A stretch of DNA of 64,000 bases. Source: Gymnothorax reevesii (lineage: Eukaryota > Chordata > Actinopteri > Anguilliformes > Muraenidae). Of this stretch, positions 12,801-24,800 are shown one piece after another (positions within the stretch are counted from its first letter, which is position 1; each line of letters opens with the position of its first letter). The translations under genes were made by a program, and so were the position numbers. The notes beneath the pieces were generated by a model that saw nothing but the letters and a program-made list of their open reading frames with translations, made no database searches and was not told the origin of the DNA. The stretch is taken from assembly GCA_029721435.1 (NCBI GenBank), contig CM056583.1, forward strand, positions 71,108,120-71,172,119, read 5' to 3'.

Positions 12801-15800
12801 TTAACAACTAAAACACATTTAATTTTTAACAAAGACAAAGACTAATAACAACCTACAACTAAAGACCAAGATTGATAAATAAGAAAAAACAGAAATAATT
12901 ACAGTCCCTTTTTGGTGGGGTGGCTTGGTGATGTCCTGGATGAAGAAAATGCTCAAACACAGGCAAAGAAATCCACAAAAGAAACGTCACAGGTCTTGAA
13001 CAGAATGGCAGGTCTGGTCATCTACTTGCAATTTCTCCTACTACTTTACTGTCTCAATTCTTTTCCTTATATACTCTTTTGCAGACCCCACCCACATTTA
13101 GACCTCTTTTTTTTAATTTTCTGAGACTTGCCTCAGACATGTCCAGGACATGTCTAAACATGACTCCAGTCTGAGCTTAACAAAAAAAAGGTAAATACTG
13201 CCATCTAGTGGCCTATATTCACATTACACCTCCATTCCAAAAGGGAAAAATTTTGACTCATAAAGGCAAAATTTTTCTTTTCAATACAAAATGGTTAAGT
13301 GAACACTTGTCTATATATACATATCATACAATATTCAAACACATGATATACACATTCAAACACGGGATAAGCAATCAGCAATTACATTGTCTGTACCCTT
13401 CACATGCTTAATTTCCAAGTCAAACTCCTGTAAAATCAAACTCCAATTCAACAATCTTCGATTCTTGTTTTTCATCTTACTCAAAAACATTAACGGATTG
13501 TGGTCAGTGTACACAATCATTGGCTTTTGTCCTGTACAAACATAAACCTCAAAGTGTTGTAAAGAAAGGACCAGAGCCAACAGTTCCTTCTCTATTGTGG
13601 AATAGTTCCTTTGGTGGCGATTGAACTTCCTGGAGAAGTATGCCACGGGATGCTCAATGTCGTCAGAGTCACTTCTCTGTAGGAGCACAGATCCACAAGC
13701 TTGGTCGCTAGCATCAACCGCGATGGAGAACGGTTTGTTGAAGTCAGGAGATTTGAGCACGGGGAAGTGACACAGCAGAGACTTCAGGCGATCGAAGGCT
13801 CTCTGGCATGCATCATCCCAGGTGAACTTTACGCCTTTCTTCAGTTGGTTAGTTAGACTGAGAGCAATCTCAGCAAAGTTCTTGCAGAACTTGCGGTAGT
13901 ACCCGATCATTCCAAGGAAGCGGCGCAAAGCTTTTTTGTTGTCAGGAACTGGAAAGTCCATGATGGCTTGGACTTTAGCATTTATGGGTGCCACCTTACC
14001 CTGGCCTATGACGTAGCCAAGATAGGTGACAGTAGCACAACCAAAGTCACTCTTGCTCAGGGTAACAGTCAGGTTAGCCTGGGTCAGGCGCTGGAACAAC
14101 GTCTCTACATCTTTTAGATGTTCTTCCCAGGAGTCACTCCATGTGATCAGGTCATCGATGTATGCACCCGTGTGTGGCAATCCGGCGATTGTAGACTGTA
14201 TCATCCTTTGGAACGTGGCTGGGGCATTTTTCATGCCAAAGGGTAGGACTTCATACTGGTACAATCCAGATGGTGTGGCAAAAGCAGAGATGCTCTTGGC
14301 CCTCTCAGTTAAAGGCACACACCAATAACCCTTCAATAAATCAATCTTGGTCAGAAACTTTGCTTGCCCTACACTATCAATACAATCATCAATCCTAGGT
14401 ATTGGAAACACATCAGTTCTAGTTACAGCATTGACTTTGCGATAATCTGTACAGAATCTAGTACTTCCATCAGGTTTTGGAACTAGCACACAGGGTGAAC
14501 TCCAATCGGAGTTGGAGGGTCTGATAATATCATGTTTTAACATGTACTCAACCTCTTTCTCAGCAATCTTTCTCTTTTCAGGATTCATCCGGTATGGATG
14601 CAGTTTTATTGGTTTGGCATCACCAACATCTACATCATGAGAGGCTATAGTAACTCTCTTTGGAACATCAGGAAACAAATCCTCATATTTCTTGATCAAC
14701 CTTTCAAACTGATCTCTCTGTGAGGGTTCTAAGTGCTGGAGTTTTACATCAAGATTTTGCAACACTTCAGTGTTTGACAATTTACATGAAAGAACTTCAG
14801 CTTTAATTCTTGGTTCATCATCTTGAAACTCCCCCTCATCTTCACACGTTTCGACCATTGGAGAATCTGAAGTGACAGCTGCAACCCTAGCATTTCTGTC
14901 ATGATAAGGCTTTAGCATGTTAATATGACACAATTGTTTTGGTTTTCTCCTATCTGGAGTCTTCACAATGTAATTGAGATCATTGAGTTTTGTCAGAATT
15001 TCATAAGGACCATGAAATCTTGCCTGCAATGGATTGGACTGCAAGGGAAACAACACAAGGACCTTATCTCCTGGTTTAAACTCACGGCTTCTAGCCTTAT
15101 GATCATACCAAGTTTTCATTTTTCCCTGACTTGATTTCAAGTTCTCTTTGGCAAGGTCACAAGCTGCACGCAATCTTTCCTTGAACTTGCCAACATAGTC
15201 TAACAGACTGATTTGCGGCTCTTCCTCTTGCCATTGTTCACTCAATAATAGCAAAGGTCCTCTCACTTCATGACCAAACACTAGCTCAAATGGACTGAAT
15301 CCAGTAGACTCCTGCACTGCTTCTCTAGCTGCAAACAACAGCAAATGAACCCCTTCATCCCAGTCTTTCTCATGGTCATAACAATAAGTCCTCATCATTG
15401 TCTTGAGAGTGGAATGAAACCGCTCTAAGGCACCCTGACTTTCTGGATGATAGGCACTAGAAAGAATCTGTTTTGCACCTAGTTCATACACAACCTGCTG
15501 AAACAATCCTGAAGTGAAATTGCTACCTTGGTCTGACTGAATTTCCCTGGGAAGACCAAACAACGTGAAGAACTTTATCAAAGCCTTCGAGATTGCAGTT
15601 GCCTTGATGTTACGTAGAGGTATGGCTTCGGGGAATCTGGTAGATGCACACATGATTGTCAACAAGTACTGATTTCCAGATCTAGTCTTGGGTAATGGAC
15701 CAACGCAATCAACAATGACCCTAGAGAATGGCTCCCCAAATGCTGGGATAGGCTGCAATGGAGCTACAGGTGGGTCTAACTGGTGTTTTCCAACTACCTG

Positions 15801-18800
15801 ACAAGTGTGACAGGTTTTGCAAAAGTTGGAAACGTCTTTCCGAAGCCCAGGCCAAAAGAAGTGTTTCATGATCTTATCAACAGTCTTGTTAACACCAAGA
15901 TGACCTCCTAAAGGTAAACTATGAGCCATTGTTAAGATCTCATTCCTATAGACCTTCGGAACAACAATTTGCCTGACCACTGCCCAATCTGCATTGGCAG
16001 GGATATCAGGAGGGCGCCACTTCCGCATCAACACACCATCCTTGAGATAATACCCAACTGGAACTGCATCTATTTCTTTTTCAGGAAGGGCTCTCCTCTT
16101 TAGTACACCAATTTCAGGATCATTAGTTTGCTCCTCAATCAACCGCTTTCTGGACAGAGACAAGTCTCCAGACACATCAGAATCACCAGACCCATCCGGC
16201 TGGCTGAATAGAGAACTGATAAAAGTATCTGATAAGTCCTCAAACGGAGAAACCATAGTAGGCCAATCAGAGTCATGAGGCGAACCACCTGAGTCCTGAC
16301 TATTCAATGTACTGGACGGCACCACAACATCATCTTCTTTAGCCTTCTTGGCCATAGCACGAGTCACTGCGCAAGAAGGATACAGAGATGGGTCCTCATC
16401 CCCATTTTCAGTGCTCGGCTGTGAAGTAAAATGTACAGGGGGAACTACTTTGCCCCCAGCCAGGTCATTGCCTAGCAACAGAGAAACACCCTTTATAGGT
16501 AGACCTTTACCTGTCCTGTAACTAAATCTGACTTCAAGAATATAGAGCGCAGGGGTACAGATACAGTCCTCCCTTCAATACCTTGTACAAGTATGAAATC
16601 CCCTGAAGCGGTCTCATCACGTAACTCCAAGGAGTCCATCAACAAAAGTGACTGAGAAGCTCCGGTATCCCTTAGGATATATATGGGGACAGGAGTAGTA
16701 TGCTCATTTAGAGCCACAAATCCCTCTGACACAAATGGAAGAAATTCCTCCCTCACAAAGTCAGCTGTATTAGGCTTTTTAGCCCCACAAGAAGCAGGCA
16801 ATTTGGCAGATCGGTTATCTACTACAGGGGTTTCTAACCTTGTTTTCACAAAGGCATTTGGTTTGGTATCCTTTTCTTTTTCTTTTTTAGCTTTAAGGAA
16901 CCAACAGTTAGTTGTAACATGACCAGATTTCTTGCAATATCTGCAAACTAGACCACTTCTGTCACTGTCAGCTTTCACACTTTGATCAGACCTGTTACTG
17001 GATTTCTGAGCACCATCACCAGATTTGTCTTTATCTTTGGGTGAGGAATCTTGGGTATCACCATAACCTTTTTTCTGAAATTGGGACCATCTATTATTAC
17101 TGCTAGACTGAAATTTGGACTTATGTGTGAGAACATATTCATCTGCAAATTTGGCAGCTGATTGCAAATTCAGTGCTTGCTTCTCATTAAGGTAGGTCTT
17201 AACATCATCTTTAACACAGTTCTTGAATTCTTCAACTAACACCATCTCTTTTAGTGAGTTGAAATCATCCTTGACCTCCATAGAAGTACACCAGCGCTCA
17301 AAGCAAACCTTCTTCTCATTAGCAAATTCCACATAAGTCTGATTTTCAGATTTCTTCAAACCTCTGAATTTCTGTCGGTAAGCCTCTGGAACCAACTCAT
17401 AAGCTCTCAAAATAACCTTTTTGACAACCTCATAATCAGAGGAATCATCTGCAGACAAAGCCGAATAGGCTTGTTGAGCTTTACCCTTGAGGACAGTTTG
17501 CAACATCAGAGGCCAGTGTTCCTTTGGCCACTGGCAACTCTTTGCTACCTTTTCAAAACACTGGAAATAGTTGTCAACATCCTTTTCTGAAAATGGAGGC
17601 ACCAGTTTTACCTCCTGACTGGCACAAAATTTATTTTTAGTTTCAATTTTAATTTTTAGTTGCTCCATTTGGAGTCTTTCTTCTCTATCGAATTTCTCTA
17701 ATTCAAAATCTCTCTGTCTCTGTCTCTCTCTTTCTGCTCTTTCCTCTTTCTCCATCTCAAATTCTCTTTGTTTTTCTTCTCTTGCTAATTTTTCTAACTC
17801 AAACTCTCTTTGTTTTTCTTTTTCTTCCCTCTCAAATTCTCTTTGTTTTTCTTTTTCCTCCCTTTCTTTTTCTCTTTCCTCCCTTTCAATCTCTAGCATT
17901 TTTAATTTAAGTTCCATTTCTATATTTGGATTTTCCACTGGAAACTGTTCCAGATCTCCTGGTGCAAACACATTTTCATCAATGTAATATTCAACTATCT
18001 CTCTAGCCAGTCTTGCTTTTCGCATAGCTGGTTTTACCTCTGTCAGCTCCGACTGTCTGCAAATTTCTAGCAGTTCTGTCTTTTTAAAAGACTTCAAAAC
18101 CCCTACGGTTGGTGATGCCAAGAAATCATCCATTGCTGTTGTCAAAATATATCTAGGAAAATTCACAAAAACAATTTCACAATTTGGAATGTTAGATTTT
18201 CAATAAATTACTCACACAATGGTCTTTCCCGGACCTTGAGCCCCCAATTTGTTATGGCCCCAATTTGTTATTACATTTATAACACAACAGCAACAGCAAG
18301 GGATGACAAACACAGTTTTAACAACTAAAACACATTTAATTTTTAACAAAGACAAAGACTAATAACAACCTACAACTAAAGACCAAGATTGATAAATAAG
18401 AAAAAACAGAAATAATTACAGTCCCTTTTTGGTGGGGTGGCTTGGTGATGTCCTGGATGAAGAAAATGCTCAAACACAGGCAAAGAAATCCACAAAAGAA
18501 ACGTCACAGGTCTTGAACAGAATGGCAGGTCTGGTCATCTACTTGCAATTTCTCCTACTACTTTACTGTCTCAATTCTTTTCCTTATATACTCTTTTGCA
18601 GACCCCACCCACATTTAGACCTCTTTTTTTTAATTTTCTGAGACTTGCCCCAGACATGTCCAGGACATGTCTAAACATGACTCCAGTCTGAGCTTAACAA
18701 AAAAAAGGTAAATACTGCCATCTAGTGGCCTATATTCACATTACACCATACACAACCTCTGTAAAGTTTCTTAACAAGATATACAGGGGTTTTGCTGTAA

Positions 18801-21800
18801 TCCGAGAACGTGATTTCTTGAACGTGATTTCCTCTCTAAACAGCTTGCCCTGAGATCTTCACGAGATCTGGGCAAAACGTGACATCAGGTTGTGCCGTCC
18901 AATTAGTACAGACCTAGCCAAAGCCAACCACTGCACTGGACCTACCTGTTGGAAAACATGGGAGGCAGTAGCAGAGAGGCCTTGTGGTGGGCCATTGCAC
19001 AACCTCCTTTGGCCCCACTGCCTCTCGTATATACTTCTTAGATCATTTTCTTTGTGTGGTGACCTCATTATCCCTCAGCCCTGTGTTAACCTCATCACCT
19101 TTCAGCCCTCACCCCAATGTCCCCACACCTTGTTTGTCTCTCCCCCCACCTCCTCTCATTCTAGGCAAATTACCCTTTTGTTCCTAAGCATCCATTGAAC
19201 TTTAAAGTATAAGTGTTCACATTTTCCCCCTGTAGTTAGTTCTTGTTCATCTTTACTTGGGGAACAGACCCACTAGTTCCTCTACTCTATTAAACTATCC
19301 ACTTTGTAACTAAGACGTGCTTGCATTTATTTTTCTACTTGCAAAAGTACGGAGGAATACCACAAACTCTTAAAAAAAACCCACATTATTGGCGAGCCAG
19401 CCCAAATCTTGTTCTTGTTCCGTTTTCCAAAAAAAAAAACTGGGGAGGTTGATTACGGAGGAATCTTTTTTGATACTGGACTACAGGGACAGCAAACTTT
19501 TTTATGTCAAGACTGCAATCAAAAGAGGAATACGGCAAGAGGACTACCTTTGGAATCCATTCACCAACCCCGAGTGAGGAGAAATGGACCTGAGGGCACG
19601 GACGAACCACGTACATTTGTGAGTATGAAATATTTCTGCATGTAATATTGTAGAGGAATAGTTACGATAATTGTGTAATGTTTTAAAATAAAAGTGGCTA
19701 AAACTGACTGTGCATGTGTGCGGTGTTCTAAGCAGGGGCTTGAATAAAGTTACACAGACCTTGGACAATTTTCAAGTACCAAAAGTAAGTCTGTCCATTG
19801 TATGAGGAGTTTAAGAATGGCTGAAAAAGATTGGAAACCATGGGCCGCAGGATATTTGGCCAAGCACTGCAATAAATACCAGGGTCAATAAATGCCAGGG
19901 CCATATTCACGATCACCCACAATCAAATTCCAAGGTATTAGAGAAGTAATCGGCAAATTTGGGGAAACAAATTTCAAATTGGCTCTACAAAAAGCGCGAC
20001 AGGCCATTACAGTACCTGTGGTACCAAAGGGATCAGTATAAAATAGACAATAAATATGAACTGGACACCAATGCCTGTGTAAAGAAATAATTAAACTGCA
20101 TAAGAATATACACTCGCACTTGGTCCCCCCCCCACAGAGTAACAGAAAATGAAGGCTTCGCCCTCAAAGCCCTACAGCAGGCTCAGGTTGGAAATCAGCA
20201 GCAAGTGGGATGTTTCTGTGAATTTCATGGCCTGCACATGGTGTCAAGAAAGGACAGTATCACTGGCTGCAGTTCGGACATCAGACTTAAGGGAAAAATG
20301 GTGAAGCAATAGCAACAAAAAACACAGGCAATGATCAGGTGAACTATAAGAACGTGCACCACTGAGGATTAAAAAAAGGACTGAATGGACACATTGTCAC
20401 AATGTAATCCATTGTATCCATAATAATAATTGCAATTATTGTAAGGGGGAGTTTAACATGGGGAGAAGGGTCTTGAAGCGTGAACTAATATATTTCACTG
20501 GTCTATCAATGATGCATCTAAACGTATATGCTCATGACAATAAGAAATGAGAATACAGAAATTAAACCTCTTAGGAAATGGGAAAATCAAGCAGCCGGGC
20601 TGGTGCAGAGGTGGGTAACCCTACCTTCTTGGCTCGCAATTATACGTGTTTTTTTTTTTTTTTCAATTAAAAGAATACATAAATTTGGGGGAAAATGCTG
20701 TAAAAGAATACAATTATAGAACATAAAAAGAAAAAGAAAAAAAGAAGCTGGTTGAAAATGTTCTACTGCGCCCTGTTCCCAGAGAAGGCATCATTTTTGG
20801 ACATTAAAAAAAGAAGGGATGACAATGTATGTTTTTAGGCGTTGTGCTATTTTTATGAAGCTTATTGGGTCTCATTTCATTTTTGATGACTCAAATTACA
20901 CTGCCAAGCATGATCAGTATTGCAAAAGATTATACGAGTTGGGCAGATTACATTGATCAGTATAATGAAAGGTTTGAACTATTTAAAATTGATTTATGTT
21001 ATTGGGTCTCATATTATTTTGTTGCATGTTATTTGGTTTAACACCATTTTTGATTTCCCTAATTACATTGTTCAATATGACCATTATTCTGAAATATTTG
21101 ATATTTGAAGGTTTGGACCAATTACATTGTTTAGCATGATCAGTATTGCAAATTGTTTAGTTTGAGTTGTTTTAATTTTCTGTGTTAACTGACCTCCTTT
21201 GCAATCTGCATTCACCCATAAGAGGAGATGGAGTGGGGTGTGCAGGGATGTAGGTTTCATTGGTGTATTCTGAGTCAGTTCACAGGATTTCCGTTCAATA
21301 ATTTGTGATGTACATCACTCCCTGTATCCTGTTTCGCACCAAACTTCACTGTTTCGACGGAGATCACTCATAAACTTACCCCTAAGGCCAGTGAGATCAG
21401 CATGCTGACCCTGTGGGATGATACCCAGCTGTCTAATCAAATGTGAGTGCAGGTATCCATGAAGAGGAAGAAACCTCTCATAGAGAGCGATTTTGTGCGC
21501 AAGGCTCAAAGCAAAAATAAAGGTGAGCTTGGCCCAGGCAGAGGCTGCAGTTCTGAGGCAATATGGATAGTCTGATAAAAACTACACATTCTGAAAAGTG
21601 AAACTCCTGGCGAACATAGTTTCCCCAGGAATCTAATTCAGTGTTTCTGGTGACGCAATCAGGAAAAAGCAGTTGAGTAGCCACTGATAGCAAAGAAAGC
21701 TATGGAATGGCTCAAAAATAACAAATAACTAACTAATAATTACTGATAATAGCTAATAATAACTAGTATTTTTTTTTGTTGTTTAATCTGTTTTGTTACC

Positions 21801-24800
21801 ACTTATACTCCACATGCATTTTGGTGTAAAACTTCCTCTTTGTCAAACTCCTATTGGCGCACCCTTTTAATAAAAAAAAAAGTAGGGAATGTTGGAAAAC
21901 CTGGGAGGCAGCAGCAGAGAGGCCTTGTGGACGGCCAATACACAACCTCCTCTGGCCCCACTGCCTCTTGTATATACTTCTCTGATCATTTCGTTTGTGT
22001 GGTGACCTCATCATCCCTCAGCCCTGTGAGTTAACCTCATCACCCTACAGCCCTCACCCCAATGTCCCCACACCTTGTTTGTCTCTCCTCCCACCTCCTC
22101 TCATTCTAGGCAAATTACCCTTTTTTTCCTAAGCATCCTTAGAACTTCAAACTTTAAGTGTTCACATTTTCCCTCTGTAGTTGGTTCTTGTTCATCTTAA
22201 CTCGGGGAACAGACCCACTAGTTCCTCTACTCTATTAAACTATCCACTTTGCAACTAAGGCGTGCCTGCATTTATTTCTCTACTTACAAAAGTATGGAGG
22301 AATGCAGCGAACTCTTAAAAAAACCCCACATTACTGCCCATCCCGGAACCTATTGTAGCAGGCACAAACTACCGCGGATCATATTATGCCTTAGTAGCGT
22401 CTACACTTCCGGAAAGGAGAGCCGCGGATCATTTGAGGTGCAGTTTCGTCAGTATGTCTCCCAAAGCTGCTCGCCTGTGGTTTTTGGGTGCAAAAAAAAA
22501 AAGCACAACTCTTTTCTCTTCCAAAAGACGACGCCACTAGAAATCATTGGGTAGTTTTTTGTTTGCTGTGGCAAACAGCCACATTCAAATTTTACCAAAG
22601 ACAGCTTTGTCAATAAAGGATAATTCGACGCTGGATATGCATGTCAGCTGCTTCTGAAACCTGGAGCAGCTGCATCGATCAAGCGCTCAGAGCCACAAGC
22701 TGGAAGTAACCATATAACAGCAAATAATGTCAGTGAAGCTAACGTGTTACAGGTGGCTAGCAGGACCACTAACGATTACTAACAGCTGGCCTCAAACGCA
22801 GGTTTTGTAAAATATCTGAAGATAATGTCTGGATTAGTAGCAACTGTCCATGACTCACAGATGCAGAAGCAGTAAGTTTTAACATTTCGTGTTGCATAAG
22901 CCTACCTAAAGTGATAGCCTGTTGAATGTGGCTGTAGCACTGCGGCTAACAAAGCTAAGTTACTGTTGCTTATGTTTCTGTCCTAAATATGCAAGAATAA
23001 TATCAGGGGAAATTCGACAGGTGTGTGAACATAAACCTCATTTGAAGCTAACTTCTTATACTTGTTTGGATGCTTACTACAACTGTTCACAGTAATGGAA
23101 CTTCCTGTCTGTAAAACCTGTATTGCAGAGCAACATTTGTCTCTGTCATTATGATGACTGCTCAATTACTTCCGTATGTAAGTTTGTGTTCCCTGCTACT
23201 TAAAAAAGTTAATTTATATGCAGTCATTCAGATTGGTATGCTTGTGTTACTTTGGTTGGCATCAAGGTGGTAGTTTCATCGTAACGTTACCTGATCGTAG
23301 CCGCTACAGTTGAAGCCAACCGGATAGGTGTTGTGCGTGTCTGCAGAGTTGGGCTGATATGGCTGCAGTTAGACCAGACGTAGGCTTTGCGGGCTTAGGA
23401 TACGTGTCTGAGTTTGTTAATTGGTGCAGTGAAACGATCATTTTACTTATCCATGACCGGGGTCAGCCCAGTACTTTGCCATGGTGTGGATATAGCTCTC
23501 TAATCCTACCGTGGTGAAAGCAATCGCAAAATGCACTATTATGTATTATGCATGCAAGGTGAGACAGTATGAGCAAAACACTAAAATTTCAACTTGCCAC
23601 TCATTGAAATCCTGCTATAAACGTTGCTGCAGTAATTCAATTGCTTCCTCCTCCCGTTCGGCATCAGATTCAGGATCAAACAAGTACGGTCTAACAGAAA
23701 TACATGCCATGAAGAGCTGTCCTGAAATATCTGCCATCTTGGCTTCCTGGTTTTGTGGGTCTGCGCCCTCCCCCGGAATTGAAGCGGCCAGGCAGCCAAT
23801 CAGAGCAGTGCCTCATTAATATAGCCTCCCGCCCATTTCAAAACAGCTTGTGCTTCAAGCCAGCACAGACAGCACGAGAGAAGAGGTCTCACAAGGCCTG
23901 GATGTGTGTTTTTTTTTTTTGTAACTGAATTCTTAGCATTATTTTAAAGACCCCTTGGATATATTTTAAACAACTAAATACAGCATAATAGGGGACCTTT
24001 AACTTACTTACAGAAAAAGTAGCAGTTGCATATGGTGCATCATTATACATTTTTGATCTTACAGTTGTTGAGGACACACCTTAGATTAAAAGAGGCCTAT
24101 AGATTACTGCAAACACACAGAAGTTGAGACAGGGATATTATGCTAAGCTGCTCATAATGAGTGTAGTTTAATTAGAATTGAGGAGCTGCCCATTGGACTA
24201 GAAAACTAAAGTACTGATTTTGCAAGTTCTCTGCGGATAGCTTTGGTTGAAGTACCACCTTGATGCATGCAAAAAGATCTGAGTTTCTCCTAGGTTTGAA
24301 AAAAACACTTTTCTAACACATTAACTCCTATTTGCATTAACAAGCTGTTCTCCCTGCATATCTTACCTGAGCTCTAAAATCAATGAAATTTGCCTGTTTA
24401 AGTTGTCAGACATTAAAATAAATCAATGAACAGTGTGTCAAGAACTATTTTAGTACCGACTGAATCGTCATGCAGATTTCTTGAGTCTACATCAGAAGCC
24501 TAATGTATGAGGGAGGAAGTAAATGTCACCAGCTCATGGCTGCCTTACCTTCTGGGTGTCACACCGGGGCAAAGGGCAGTGGGTAGTTTCACAAATCACT
24601 GCATCAGAAAGGCAGCTGCAAGCCTCACAGGAGTTCAGCTTCCACAATGCATTATTCTACACACAGATAGCAAAGATAAAAAAATGTGTTTAGAGAAATA
24701 TTCTTACTGATGATATCTTTACTTGAGACAAACCATTCATTCTTTCCAATTCTACTCAGCTTCTGAACCCAAACAATTCCAAACATTTGGAGTTGGTCTC

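Larger units (their letters stand above)
12733..18745 (-). mobile_element. Gmr1-like Ty3/gypsy LTR retrotransposon, nearly intact
   Basis: The 6013-bp element has two 496-bp LTRs starting TG and ending CA, flanked by a 4-bp target duplication CCAT (12729-12732 and 18746-18749). It reads on the minus strand: LTR, primer site, Gag-protease frame, then a frame with integrase, reverse transcriptase and RNase H, a polypurine tract and the second LTR. Having integrase before reverse transcriptase is the mark of the Gmr1-like group described from cod and other animals (family knowledge). The LTRs differ at about three positions, so the insertion is recent. Apart from a frame break in the protease no disabling lesion was seen. 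It sits in intron 3 in the same orientation as fras1. Confidence 0.9.
18947..22330 (+). mobile_element. Older LTR retroelement with tRNA-Arg primer site, inside decayed
   Basis: Two direct repeats of about 440 bp (18947-19385 and 21890-22330) both begin TGTTGGAAAA and end CCACA. Behind the first lies TGGCGAGCCAGCC, matching the 3' end of tRNA-Arg, and before the second lies a purine tract ending AAGTAGGGAA. These fix the plus-strand orientation. The 2.5 kb between carries no open frame of useful length, and no reverse transcriptase motif was recognised, so its class (retrovirus-like or gypsy-like) is open. A target duplication was not found. Confidence 0.75.
12599..24548 (-). other. fras1 intron 3
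   Basis: The 11.9-kb intron starts GTAAGG and ends TTTACAG. More than 9 kb of it is two LTR retroelements plus a THAP/Kolobok-like fragment. The 18750-18946 spacer and 24010-24548 show nothing recognisable. Confidence 0.8.

Noticed and set aside
12912..13124. Identical 70-codon frames at 12912 and 18429
   Set aside because: They are the same stretch of the two LTRs, antisense to the element, and not a gene.
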